Positions 1 through 11,766 of a stretch of 64,000 bases of DNA are shown here, in pieces. The DNA is taken from contig NC_081412.1 in assembly GCF_030272615.1 (NCBI RefSeq), positions 139,192,747 through 139,256,746 on the forward strand, read 5' to 3'. The notes beneath the pieces are model-generated. The model was not told where the DNA came from. It saw nothing but the letters and a program-made list of their open reading frames with translations, and did no database searches. The DNA comes from Cryptomeria japonica. Its lineage: Eukaryota > Streptophyta > Pinopsida > Cupressales > Cupressaceae. The translations under genes and the position numbers were made by a program. The stretch's first letter is position 1; each line of letters starts with the position of its first letter.

Positions 1-43
1 TGTTGTCAAAGGGGGAGAAGATGTGAAGTAGAGAAGGTATCTG

Positions 44-172
44 CAACAATAGGGAGAAGATGTGATGCTGAGTGATATCTTTGTATATTGCCATCAGAAG
101 CGGAGAAGATAGCTGCAGCAATAGGGAGAATATGTGATGTTGAGTGATATTTTTGTATATTGCCATCAATGC
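44..172 (+). repeat. 72-bp tandem duplication next to the polypurine tract
   Basis: Two imperfect copies start at 44 and 116. Each contains the words caatagggagaa, tgtgatg, tgagtgatat and tttgtatattgccatca. The second copy runs straight into the polypurine tract. Its function is unknown; it may be slippage in the 3' untranslated region of the element. Confidence 0.8.
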
Positions 173-173
173 C

Positions 174-185
174 AAAGGGGGAGAT
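174..185 (+). other. Polypurine tract of copia A
   Basis: The tract aaagggggagat sits immediately 5' of the LTR start at 186. In LTR retrotransposons this is the primer site for plus-strand DNA synthesis. Confidence 0.85.
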
Positions 186-1732
186 TGTTGGCATATGTGC
201 AAGAGTATGATGACATGATGATATTGTATGTTGTCATTGATGTCAATATGCTAAGAAGTGAACCAATATATTGAATTTAAGCAACTGGCAAAGAGAACCG
301 GTATGGTGTTGTGAAGCGGTATGGCAATATGCTGAGGAGTGAACTGGTATATTGAAGTTAAGCAACTGGAAAAGAGAATCGGTATGGTGGTGTAAACTGG
401 TATATGTGCAATAGGTGAAGTAATATGTTTGTCCAAGTGAACCGGTATGTTGAAATGTGAACTGGTACATGGAATGTGGTAGGACTACCAGTTGGTAGTC
501 TTAGCTTCAGGGTTTCCGGTTGAAGTGTTCCAAGCCTATGTGATTCAACCAATGGCATCATGTGATGAGTTAGCATTGTAATGAAGATCAGATCATGTTT
601 CCACGTCATCTTTGTGCACATGAAGAATCTTGCATGAAGCAGATTGATCCTATCTACCTCGGGAATGTGCAAAGTCCCTGTAAACAGTGGAGAATGCGTG
701 ATGGGTTATCGCCTCCATGAAGCGGTGAAGAACGAACGATGGAGAATGTCTTGAGATTTGTTCAAGACTATTGTATTCAAATGCAAAGTGCTCAATGGTC
801 AGTATTGAACCAATCAATTGCTTAACCTAAATTTTTAGGGTTTAGGGTTTATGTTGCCGACCTATCTGTGTTCTATAAGGTCGATGTTGTGTTTCATGTT
901 GAGGTTGTTGGAAAATATTGTGTGTGTATCTAAGTGCAGAGATACGTGACTCTTGCCAGACCAGATAAGAGGATTGATACCTGCATAGTGTGTGTGTAGA
1001 AGGAAGGAACTAAAGCAGATCTGCATTGGCATTGAGTGCTATTACCAGATCATTGTAATACCAGTTGATCTTTAACTACTTCAACAGTTGGAAAATCCCT
1101 TAACCAGGTAGCTTTAACTAGCTTGCTGTAAATCCTTTAACAGGGTGACTCAAAGCCATTGAGTTAATAAAATCCTCTAACAAGGTAACCTCTAACAGGG
1201 TTTAACCCTTAACTAGGTGATCCCTAATAGGATCGGTTCCTAACAGAACTTGTTGTAACTGTCTTTAACTGGACTAGGCTCCTAACAGAGCGGACTTCTA
1301 AAGAGTTCAAAAATAGCTTGTGGGTATTCATCCCCACTATGGTTTTTCCCAGTTGGGTTTCCACGTGAAAAATATGTGTATCATGTGTGATGCCTCTTTC
1401 GTGTGATGCTTTGTTATTTTCTGTCAAGCGGTGAATCATGTTATGCTAGTAAATTATTGTATCTCTGATGATAGATTATCTGTTTATGCATAAGGATAAA
1501 GTGGAAATGAGGGAGTAGGTTGTATGGAAAGCTAAGTGTTGCTTGTTTATGCCTTTCCTAGTAGCATTGTGTTTAACCAGTAGTAATATGGTTTAGATCA
1601 GTGTTAGTGATTGCCAGTCAAGTTCACTGTTTGCAATCAAACCGGTTCGGGAAAAGTTTTTGTGCCTGTACTGATTCACCCCCCCCCCTCTCAGTACCGG
1701 TTTGGTACTCACCGTTCATCATTGAGTTATCA
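186..1732 (+). mobile_element. 3' LTR of copia family A (about 1.55 kb)
   Basis: It begins TGTTGG after the polypurine tract and ends ..TTATCA. The end was set by alignment with the solo LTR of the same family at 9377-10798 (opposite strand). The U5 part has the copia block GTTTTTCCC..GGGTTTCCACGT near 1340-1365 and a hairpin with stem GTACTGA/TCAGTAC and a C-rich loop at 1668-1697. The middle contains many short phrases of the kind 'cctaacaggg' (1080-1300). The 5' partner LTR is outside the window, so no target duplication can be checked. Confidence 0.85.
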
Positions 1733-1975
1733 GGTTAAGATTAAAAGTGGCATGGAGGGATGAGATTGAAAGAGATGAGGTGAGTTGGATTGGCACATAG
1801 TCTCGTGATATGTGTCACATTGGGATGAATACTTTTCATGGGAAAGAGGGGTAAGTTGCGCTCACACATGTGTGAGCACATCTTTAGAAGAACATGAGAA
1901 TGACAAGTGGAAACAGAAGTGGCAAAGTGGAAGAGGTGTAAGTGGAGGGAGATGATAAATGGAGCAAAGACAAAG
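1733..1975. other. Short spacer between copia A and copia C
   Basis: No gene is seen. It contains a perfect 16-bp palindrome (1861-1876) that recurs immediately outside the 3' end of copia C at 11284-11299. It may be target DNA into which copia C inserted. Confidence 0.5.
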
Positions 1976-3232
1976 TGTTTCAAGTTTGGGAAGAATGAGA
2001 TGTTGTTGTGTTGTCATTGATGTCAACTTTGATTGGTTGTCATTAGTGATTGGTTGGTATAACTTATATTGTGTTTCTTGTGCAGTTGAACTAAGATATT
2101 TGTTATGCATATCTTCTATATTATATATCTATTCATGTAGATTGGATATGTTGTTAAGAAGTGTTTAGAGATGCTATATTATAGATTTGGTTCTTTGGGT
2201 TGTTATGCTAAGGAAGTTGCATTCACTAGAGTGTGATGATGTTTGAGAGTTTTTTGTGAAATGCATGCTTTGCATTTCTCTACCTTATGGTTTTTGGTGT
2301 TGCAGTTTTGGAGTTAAGTTGATAATGTCCTTAGCTTCATTCTATTCAGTTGGCACATGTTCTTGGGCTTCGAAAGCATAGTTTCTAATTTCGATGGTGT
2401 TTTCCTCTAGGTTTGGGAAATCTTGGGTGTTTACACTTTACATTAATGCTTTAATGATTATAGATCATTGTATAATGTGTTTGATGTTGGTTAAGATGTG
2501 TTGTGGTCCACTTTACATTCTTTTCCACTACGGGAATGTTTAGTGTCGTACCCTAATTTGAATTGTATTTAGTTAATATGTTTAGCCAACCTTGGGAGAT
2601 TTTGTATATGTGAGGATGATATAAATAAAGGATAATTTGATGAGGATGATATAGATGTGTGTGTGTGTGTGTGTGAATGAATTAAAAGAAAGTGAAATGC
2701 AATGAAGGCGTGTGAAAGAGGATCTATCTCTTTTATCAGTTGATGAGTGTTGTTTTAGTTGGTGAAGAGTGTTGAGCAATGTAGACTTTCATGTGTTAGC
2801 TACCAGAAGTAGTGAGCCAAAGGTATCTACAGATCTTACAATTAGAGAGGTGCATCAATGGTGGATTCTTTCTCTTTTACTCTTCTTTATCTAGGAAGTA
2901 AGCCTATTCTTTCTTTCTCTCGAGCGGTGAGCCTTCTAATAGTGAGCCTTTTTTTGTAAAAATCATCTTAACCGTTGTCACCCCAAAGGAGTTCATATAT
3001 TGAGAATAAAATTCTCTGTGGTTTTTTCCCTAACAAGGTTTTCCACATAAAATTTGGTGTTTCATTGTGCATGGTGTGTTCTTCTTTTCATATTCTTTCA
3101 TGCTCATATATTTATGTGGATTAAGTGTTAAGGTCAAGTTGATGTGGATCTAATTCAACAAAAATATTTTAGATTTTTTTGTGTAATTCATTCACCCCCC
3201 CCCCCCTCTCAATTGTGTTGTGCATAAGAACA
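1976..3232 (+). mobile_element. 5' LTR of copia C (about 1.26 kb)
   Basis: It aligns along its length with 8575-9376 plus 10804-11280 and ends ..AAGAACA before the primer-binding site. A TATA box candidate TATAAATA is at 2620-2627, followed by a GT dinucleotide run (2657-2674). The U5 block GTGGTTTTTTCCC..GGTTTTCCACAT is near 3019-3050, and the C-run motif is at 3193-3210. The hairpin stem is damaged in this copy but intact in the 3' LTR. Confidence 0.88.
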
Positions 3233-3241
3233 TTAAAAAAT

Positions 3242-3252
3242 TGGTATCAAAG
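3242..3252 (+). other. Primer-binding site of copia C
   Basis: TGGTATCAAAG, one base from the TGGTATCAGAG complement of initiator tRNA-Met used by plant copia elements, nine bases after the LTR end. Confidence 0.85.
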
Positions 3253-3321
3253 TTTTTGGATCCTTGAAGAAGAGATTACCCGCTTGAGGAGATCCTAATA
3301 CTGCACAAACTAACAATCCCT

Positions 3322-6300
3322 ATGTTTGATGGATCCAACTATACTTTATAGAAAGTGAAGATGCAAGGTTACTTGATTTCTCTTGGCTATGAAGTTTGGG
3401 AGTTTGTTACACAAAAGAACACTAAATCACAAATAGGGATGAACACTTCAGATGAGACCAAGGAATTTGAAGACAATGAAAAGGTAAGTTTTTCTATCTT
3501 TAGTTCTCTTTCTAAGACTGAATTAACAAAATTTCAATCTTTGGAATCTTCTCATGATGTTTGGAATAAAATATAAAATACTTATGAAGGAGATGATACA
3601 ATCAAACAAGATAAGTTACAGAATGCTAAAACCAAATATGAATGCTTGCCGATGCATGAAGAAGACAATATTGTTGGAAATCAATAACACTGAGAGGGGG
3701 GGTGAATCAGTGCTATATCGGAATAAAAGATTTTAGCCTTAGAAAAACATACATACACCAACCTGTATACTGGTATAAACAGAATTGAAAGAAGTAATGC
3801 AACCAATAAGCCAAACACATAAATGAGAACCATAACACACAGATTTATACGTGGAAAACCTCAATGAGAAAAAACCACGATGGGATTTGTGACCCACAAT
3901 ATCAATTCACTGGCCATATGAAGAGATATTACAATATATGATGGGCTTGCACTTGCAGGAAGGCTTACAACCTAGAGCACACTTCTCATCAAAAAAGGAG
4001 CCTCACTGAATACATAACAATCTAGACAACAGTCCAAAGGATAGTGAACTTCTTAATATAGCATCTCCTATGCCATAATACAATTTTGGTTCAAGCTCTG
4101 TCTATTCCGGTTAAAACCCTAAGCCTCAGTACCAGAATAACACTTACAATGAATTCCTCACATACATAGTCTCTCTGATATATTTAGCATTACATTAGAT
4201 CCATCTTCTTACTTCAAAATGTTCTAATCAATCTCCCCTATATACCCTATACAAATTTATGCCTTATGTCAGCTTACAAGGATATATACAATTACATATT
4301 AAATGTCATCTTTATAAATGAATAAGCATTAAAATAAGTAGTTGATGTTGGATCCAAGATGTGTCAGCCTCCAATACTGATATCCTTTACCATACCATGT
4401 CATCCTACATTGTCGATGACCAAAGAAATCTCCTATCCTATCGGTGCCATTGTTAGTGTAGAGCCTGTGAAGTGCTTGTTGGTACACCATATGAAGCCTG
4501 AACCCAAAACATGTTGCCATCAATGACAACATAATGAAACCTAACCAATAGAGTGTAAATTGCCAACAAATATAAATAGCTACCTGTAGAAGGTAGATGA
4601 TGTTGTAAATGAGATCACGGGTCTTGGTGGTAACTTGTCTTAAGAAGAAGTTGTGAAAAAGGTACTCAAAACTCTTTATAAACCCTTTATCTCCAAGGTT
4701 TAAGAAATAGAAGAATCATAGAATAAGAATAAGTACACTAGAGAATACTTGTATGGCTCTTTACTTGCTTTTGAGATGAGAGAATTTTGTACTACTAGTG
4801 TAAGAACAAAAACTACATTTAAGGCTACTAAATCAGCAAAAGATGGGGAATCTAATGAAGATAAATTTGATGAGATTGAGGAAAACTTTGTGAGGAGGAT
4901 GAAGAAAGGAACCATAAAGTAAAATGTTAAATTTCCCTTTAAATGTTGCAGTTGTGGAAATATAGGTCATTAAACTTCTAAATGTCCCAACAAAATTGTA
5001 AATCAAAAGAAAATAAGGAATTTAGAGGAAAGTTTAACAAGGAATCTCATCATGGTAAAGAAGATGCAAATATTTATGGTTATGAATCTGATTATGAAGA
5101 AGAAATTGAATGTTTGTTCTTGGTGGTAAAGGAAGAATTTTGTTTTTCTAACCTTAGAAAAATTGTGAAGGAAAGAGGTCCAAAATATACTACTAAAACA
5201 GAAGGTACTATTGTATCTAATTTTCATGCTAGAAGAGATAAAGATGAATGGATTATTGATAGTGGATGTTCAAATCATATGAGTGGTGACAAGAGTAAGT
5301 TTGTAAATCTTGAAAAATTGGATGGAGTTTTTAGCTTTGGAGATGATCAGACAACTAGGATAGTTGGAATTGGTTCTATTAGTTTTGATGGCATACATAA
5401 TACTAACAACGTTTTCTATGTTAAAGGCTGAAATAATAATATTTTGAGTGTTAGTAAAAGGTGTGGAAATGGATGTAATCATGTTTTTCAGCATGATGGA
5501 TGTGAGATTAGAAAAACGTCTAAAACTATGATTGCAACAGGAAAGAGGACAAATGGAAATGTTTATTAGTTGATGACAGTTATTGAATATTGCCTGATGA
5601 TGTAGATCAATGAGAATTGATTATGGCATCAGAGGACGTGTCATATTAATTTTGATAATTTGGTGAGGATTAGTTCAATTCAAGTTGTGAGAGATTTGCT
5701 AAAAACTACAAAGCCTGCTAATCCTATTTGTAAAGAATGCCAAGCTGGAAAGCAATCAATTAGAACTTTTAAATTTAAGGAACAATTTCTACTGGACTAT
5801 TGGAGTTAGTGCATATTGATCTTTGTGGTTTGAATAGAACAAGAAGTCAACAAGGTGACTGGCATTTCATGTTCTTAATTGATGATTACTCTAGAATGAC
5901 TCGGGTTACTTTCTTAAAAAAAAATGAAGCTCTAGAAAAGTTCAAGAAATTCAAGACTATGGTTGAAAATGAGATAGATAGAAGAATCAAATGTTTGAGT
6001 TTTGACAGAGGTAGAGAGTTTACTTGTAAGGAGTTCAATACTTTTTGTGAGAACCATGAGATAAGAATACATTTGTGTGCTCAACAGAATGGTGTAGTTG
6101 AAAGGATGAATAAAACAATTCAAGGGGTTTCTAGAACAATGATGAATGAAGCAAGTCTACTGGAAATCTACTAGAACGAAGCAATACATACTACAATATA
6201 CACACTTAACAGAGTGTAAATTAGAAGAAATTATGGGAAGACATCTGATGAACTATGGTATGGAAGGACTTTGTTTGTGAAATATTTTAGACTATTTATA

Positions 6301-8267
6301 AGTAATTTCTATATCAAAAGAGATGATTAAAATTTGAGAAATTTTGACACAAGAGATAATGAAGGTATATTCCTTGGTTATTCTACTAAAAGAAAAGCTT
6401 ATAGATGTTATAACAAAAGACTGAGAAAAATTGTTGAAAGCACAAATGTGAAAGTTGACGAAAACACTTCAAAGAATACAATTGTAGAGATCGGATATGA
6501 ATTTGATGAGTATATCGGTAAAATAGTATAAGAAAATCCCAAAGAAACAAAAGTGCAAAATGATAAGGAAGATGCTTCAAAAATTGTTCCTAAGAATTTG
6601 AGGTATGTGCAAAAGAATCATTCAGAGAAACAGATTATTGGAGACAAAAAATAGAGGTGTTATCACAAGAAGTAAAGTTGTTGAAAAATAAGTGGACTTA
6701 TGGTTATTTTCAAAGATGACCAAAAACAATAAAAGAATCTTGTAGTGATCAGCATTGTATGAAAGCTATGAAAGAAGAATTGGAATTGATTGGGAAGAAT
6801 CAAACTTGGGAACTTATCCTAAGACCAGCTAACAAGAATGTGATAGGAACTAAATGACTATTTTGGAACAAATTGGATGAAGATGGACACATAGTAATAA
6901 AGAAGGCAAGACTTGTATGTAAAGACTACTCACAAGTAGAAGGAATAGATTTTGAGGAAACTTATGCTTTTGTAACAAGAATAGAATCTATCAGAATGTT
7001 TCTAGCTTTTGTGTCACACAAGGATTTCAAGGTCTATCAGATGAATGTGAAGTCTGCATTCCTAAATGGAGACTTAAAAGAGGAAGTGTATATAGGACAA
7101 TATGAAAGATTCAAGCTATCAAACACTTCAGATATGGTTTGCAAATTGAAGAAGGTGATATATATTTTGAAGCAAGCTCTTGGAGCTTGGTATGCAAGGC
7201 TTGATAGGTATTTTTTGAGAAGCGAGAATTCCAAAAAGGTACTACTGATAGTAATCTCTATTTTAAGATTGAAGGAAATGATATCTTGATTGTAATTGTT
7301 TATATAGATGATATAATCTTTGGAGGAAATGATAATGTGTGCAAGAAATTATCTAATGAGATATAAGAAGAATTTGAAATGTCTATGATTGGAGAAATGA
7401 ATTTATTTCTTGGTTTACAAGTTAGTCCAAAGGATGATGGTATCTTAATTTCACAATCTAAGTATGTCAAAGAAATGTTGAAGAAGTTTGGAATGGAAAA
7501 TGTGAAACCTGTATGTACTCCTATGGTTATTGGTTGTAAGTTGAGAAAAGATGTTGAATCTTGGAAGATTGATGAGAGCATATATAGATCAATGATTGGA
7601 GGATTACTATACCTAACTGCTACTAGATTGAATATCATGCATGTTGTTTGTCTTGTGGCTACATTCCAGCAAGATCCCAGAGAGACACATGTTGTTGTTG
7701 TGAAAAGAATTTTTAGATACTTAAAAGGAACAAAAGACTATGGACTATGGTATCCTAGAAGATCTAACTTCACTCTTATTGCTTATACCAATGCAGATTG
7801 GGATGGTTTTGTGGATGGTAGGAAAATTAAAAGAGGGGGTGCATTTTTCTTTGGACTCCAATCGGTTGCTTGGTCGAGTGAGAAATAGGATTTAGTATCT
7901 ATGTCTACTACTGAAGGTGAATATATTGTTGTTGCCACTTGATGTACACAAGTATTATGGATGAAAAAAACTCTGAAGGACATTGGAATATTGTTTGATG
8001 AACCTGTTTCTATCATTTTGTGACAATACCAATATAATAAATATTTCTAATAATCTAGTATTGCATTCAACAACGAAACACGTTTCAATTTGGTACCACT
8101 TCCTGAGGGAGAATTTTTTGGAGAACGAGGTGAAAATTGATTATGTACCTACAAAGGAAAAAATTGTTGATATCTTTACTAAAGCAATTGCTAAAGATAA
8201 TTTTGAATATCTTTGGGAGAAATTGGGGGTTTTCTTCCCCTCTTTTTGTAAACTAAAATGCATATAG
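3322..8267 (+). pseudogene. Copia gag-pol polyprotein remnant (element C)
   Basis: Readable parts in order: a gag N-terminus (DGSNYTL, then a stop where Trp is expected, then KVKMQGYL) from 3322; interruption by a solo LTR at 3672-4568; a CCHC zinc knuckle (CCSCGNIGH..TSKC) around 4947-4990; a protease with the DSG active-site triad (WIIDSGCSNHM) near 5250; integrase core pieces HIDLCG, SFDRGREF and VVERMN between 5810 and 6110; RT with YIDDIIF near 7300; RNase H with TNADWDG near 7790. At least eight in-frame stops and several frameshifts separate the pieces, so no functional protein is made. Each ORF taken alone is only a fragment. Confidence 0.92.
3672..4568 (-). mobile_element. Solo LTR of copia family B inside the gag of copia C
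   Basis: On the minus strand it begins TGTTGGCAATTT and ends ..TTTCCAACA. The 5-bp target duplication AATAT is perfect (3667-3671 and 4569-4573). The gag reading frame of the host element resumes directly afterwards (VVNEIRGLGG region). The U5 part carries the block GTGGTTTTTTCTC..GGTTTTCCACGT and the hairpin stem CACTGA/TCAGTG (3688-3712). No internal region is present, as expected after recombination between two LTRs. Confidence 0.93.
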
Positions 8268-8561
8268 AGGTGCATTAGTCTAGTGAACTTCATGAATATT
8301 ATTATTCTAGACTAATGATTGAGGCTTCCTCTTAGGGAGAGCTAAGTGTAGTTGTGAATTTTTTAGGAGTTGAGCAGAATGAGCTAACAATTTTTTGTGT
8401 TTGGGCCTTTTTCCTTGATGGCAAAGGGGGAGAGAATGAGAAGATGGAAGAAAATGAAAATATTGGCAATGAGAGAGAATAGTGGATAATTGGATAACAT
8501 TAAAAATTTGGTATGAGAGCTATTGGTATTGTTGTTTTTGTTGATATGTTGCCATCAATGA

Positions 8562-8574
8562 CAAAGGGGGAGAT
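8562..8574 (+). other. Polypurine tract of copia C
   Basis: aaagggggagat immediately before the 3' LTR start TGTTGT at 8575. Confidence 0.85.
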
Positions 8575-11280
8575 TGTTGTAAATTTTGACAAAATGAGTT
8601 GTTACATTGCATTGTCATTGATTTCAACATGCTTTGGTTGTCATTAGTGACTGGCTGGTATAACTAGTATTGTGTTTCTTGTGTAGTTGAGTTGCGATAT
8701 TTGCTTTGCATATCTTCTATATTATACAACTATTCATGTGGATTGGATATTTTGTTAACAAGTGTTTAGAGATACTATATTCTAGATTTGGTGCTTAGGT
8801 TTGTTGTGCTAAGGAAGTTGTGTTCATCCAAGTATGATGATGTTTGACAACCTTGTTTCCATGTGAAATGCATGCTCCACATTTCTGCTCCTTATGGTTT
8901 CTAGTGTTATGGTTTTGGAGCTAAGTTGATCATGTCCTTATCATCATTCTATTTAGTTGGCACATGTTCTTGGGCTTTAGAAGCATGGTTTCTAAGATCG
9001 ATGGTATTTTACTCTAGATTTCGTTGACCTCTGGTGTTTGCACTTCACATTATTTCTCTAATGATTATGGATCATTTTATAATGTATTTGATATTGGTTA
9101 AGATGTGTTGTGGTCCACTTTACATTCTTTTCCACCATGAGAATATTTAGTGTTGACCTAATTTGAATTGTGTTTAGTTAATATGTTTAGTTGACCTAGG
9201 GAGATTTGCATATGTGAGGATGATATAAATAAAGGAAAATTTGATGATGATGATGATACATATGTGTGTGTGTGTGAATGCATTGAAAGAATGTGAAATG
9301 TGATGGTGTGTGAAAGAGGATCTGTCTCCCTGATTGTTTGATGGGTGTTGTTTGAGTTGGTGAAGAGTGTTGAGCATGATGAATAATGATGAACAACAAA
9401 TACCCTAACTGGTACTGAGAGGGGGGGGTGAATCAGTACATACAAAAACTTCTCCCGAACTTATCAAGTTAAAACAATGCTACCAGGTTATCTTCATTAC
9501 TGAACTTAACCATGACAATACTAGTTAAACACAGTAAGACTTCAAACAACTTAAATCGGTAAAACTAAACACTTCAAATACGTTCAATACTTGATAACTA
9601 CTTCACCCATAAATATATGCATGTGGTATATTAACAATACCATACCCATTAGCTCTGCATGCATAATCACTTAAACAAAGAGTACTTAATCATCACATGA
9701 AAAATGCACAACTCATGACACATAGATTTTTCACGTGGAAACCCAAATGGGAAAAACCACGGTGGGGATGAATACCCACAAGCTTGTTTTGAACTCTTTT
9801 GAAGCTCGCTCTGTTAGAAGCCTAGTTCGGTTAAAGACTTTACAATAAAGTTCTACTAGGAACCGATCCTGTTAAAGATCACCCAGTTAAGGGATGGCTA
9901 TATACCCTGTTAATGTTTGAAACCCTGTTAAAGGTTACCTTGCTAAAGGATTTGAAGAACTCAATGAACTTGAGTCACCTAGTTTGAGGATTTACAATAA
10001 GCCTATTAAAGCTACCCGGTCAAGGGATTTTCCTTCTATTGAAATGGTTAGAAGACAACAGGTAAAACTCTGATATGATAACAACACTATATGCTAAGGC
10101 AAATCCTTTTTAGTTCCTCTACTCTGCAATCACACTCTGCAGTTTCCCACTCACTGGTTTGGCAAGTATCTCATCACTTGGATACACACACAACTTTTAT
10201 CAACAACTCATAATAACAATCATCATCGACCTTATAGACAACAATTAGGTCGGTAACCTAAACCCTAATCAATTTAGGTTTACAATTACAAGCGGTCCAA
10301 TCTTGACCGTCCAAGCATATTACATGGAATGAAACAATCTCAAACATATTACAAGTCATTTTGTATTGTCCATTCTTTACCGCACATAGAAATCAGTAAC
10401 CCATCATGCTTTCTTCTCATACCGCTAAGAAGAATGTTCATTCCCGAGGTAGATATTAAATGCAACCGATCTTCACATGCAAGATCCTCAAGTAAATCCT
10501 TCACGTGCACAAAACTGATGTGTCATCTCGATCTCATCCTTATTTCTTAGCTAACTTATCACAAAATATCATTAGTTGCATCGCACAAGCTAGATTGCCA
10601 AACCAGAAACCCTAAAACTGAGATTACCAACCGGTAGTCATTCTTAGTGAAACACTGACACTGGTTCACTACATCTCTTCATACCAGTTGACCTGTACCA
10701 CTTCCAAGCTTCATACTAGTGTATACCAGTGTACCTACTTGAACACATATTGACATCAATGACAACATACTTTGTCACTACTTCATCATATGCCAACAGA
10801 GCAGTGTGGACTTTCATGTGTTAACTACTGGAAGAAATGAGTCGAAGGTATCTACAAATCTTACAATTGCAGAGGTGTATCAGTGGTGGATTCTTTCTCT
10901 TTTATTATTCTTCATATGGGTAGTGATCCCTCTAGTAGTAAGCCTCTTCTTTCTTTCTCTTAGGCAGCGAACCCTTTGGAAATGAGCCTCTCCTAGTGAG
11001 ATTTTCTTTGTAAAAATCACCTTAACCAGTGTCACCCTAATAGGTGTTCATATATTGAGAATAGCATTCTCCATGGTTTTTACCCTAATAATGTTTACCA
11101 CATAAAACCTGGTGTTTCAATGTGTGTGGTGTGTTTTTCTTTTCATGTTCTTTCATGCTCATTTCTTTTTGTGGATTAAGTATCAAGATTAAGTTGTTGT
11201 AGATCTGATTTAAGAAAGACTTTAGATTTGTTTGTACAACTGATTCACCCCCCTTCTCAGTTGTCTTGTGCGTAAGAACA
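8575..11280 (+). mobile_element. 3' LTR of copia C, split by a solo LTR
   Basis: Parts 8575-9376 and 10804-11280 together match the 5' LTR (about 1.28 kb). TATA candidate TATAAATA is at 9224-9231. The U5 hairpin has an intact 8-bp stem ACAACTGA/TCAGTTGT at 11236-11264. The LTR ends ..AAGAACA. Confidence 0.9.
9377..10798 (-). mobile_element. Solo LTR of copia family A inside the 3' LTR of copia C
   Basis: On the minus strand it begins TGTTGGCATATG, the same start as the LTR at 186, and ends ..TTCATCA. The 5-bp duplication GAGCA is perfect (9372-9376 and 10799-10803), and the host LTR resumes in register. The U5 hairpin stem GTACTGA/TCAGTAC is at 9412-9439. It is about 125 bp shorter than the copy at 186-1732. 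Confidence 0.94.
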
Positions 11281-11766
11281 TTTCTCACACATGTGTGAGA
11301 AACAAATGAAATATTTGGTCAAAAGGTGAAGTGGAGGATGGAAAATTACTTGTGATTATAAGTCATTTATTAGGGGTTGTCACATGTGGACTTAGGCAGT
11401 TGGGATGAATTTAAAATTAGAAGAAATTTTAATCAGGTTAGCAATCAAGAAAATTGGCTAACTAATTAACTAATATGGATTAGTGAAAATTAATATTTTG
11501 GCTAAGGTGGGTTTTGATTTATTAAAATAAATCAAACCTTAGAGGAATAAAAGGCAATATAATCAATTATGAAATTAATTGTGTCTAGGGATAATAATTA
11601 ATTAAATATAATTGAATTAATTTTTATAGAAGATTAAGGGAAATATAATTAATTATTTACAAGGATAATAATTAATTAAATATAATTTAATTAATTATTA
11701 TAGAAGAATAAAGGCTTTAGTGAACTTGACTTAATAAATTTGAGTAGTTGAATATAGGTGTCTACA
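11281..11766 (-). mobile_element. Partial 3' LTR of an old gypsy element (minus strand)
   Basis: AT-rich DNA whose right edge reads ..GTGTCTACA, directly followed by TTTTGCCCCTTTTT. On the minus strand this is a polypurine tract AAAAAGGGGCAAAA and then LTR start TGTAGAC. The same junction type occurs at 46408/46409 and 62137/62138. The left edge is not defined; it meets the end of copia C. Confidence 0.55.

Larger units (their letters stand above)
1..185 (+). mobile_element. Internal 3' end of a copia element (family A), cut by the window edge
   Basis: This is untranslated DNA just before a 3' LTR. It is built from repeated purine-rich blocks and ends in a polypurine tract that abuts the LTR starting TGTTGG. 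The same arrangement (repeats, the words 'tgccatcaatg', polypurine tract, TGTTG) precedes the 3' LTRs of the copia elements at 8562-8575 and 49451-49463. No coding sequence is visible; pol must lie to the left of the window. Confidence 0.75.
1976..11280 (+). mobile_element. Full-length but dead copia element C, carrying two nested solo LTRs
   Basis: Order: 5' LTR 1976-3232, primer-binding site, gag-protease-integrase-RT-RNase H remnants to 8267, polypurine tract, 3' LTR 8575-11280. Without the two nested insertions the element is about 7.0 kb. By eye the two LTRs differ at roughly one base in eight in the stretches compared, so the insertion is old. No target duplication is recognisable (CAAAG on the left, TTTCT on the right). 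Stop codons and frameshifts occur throughout pol. Confidence 0.9.

Noticed and set aside
833-852. Two plant telomere-type TTTAGGG units
   Set aside because: Only two units, inside a copia LTR. Too short for an interstitial telomere and only partly kept in the sister LTR.
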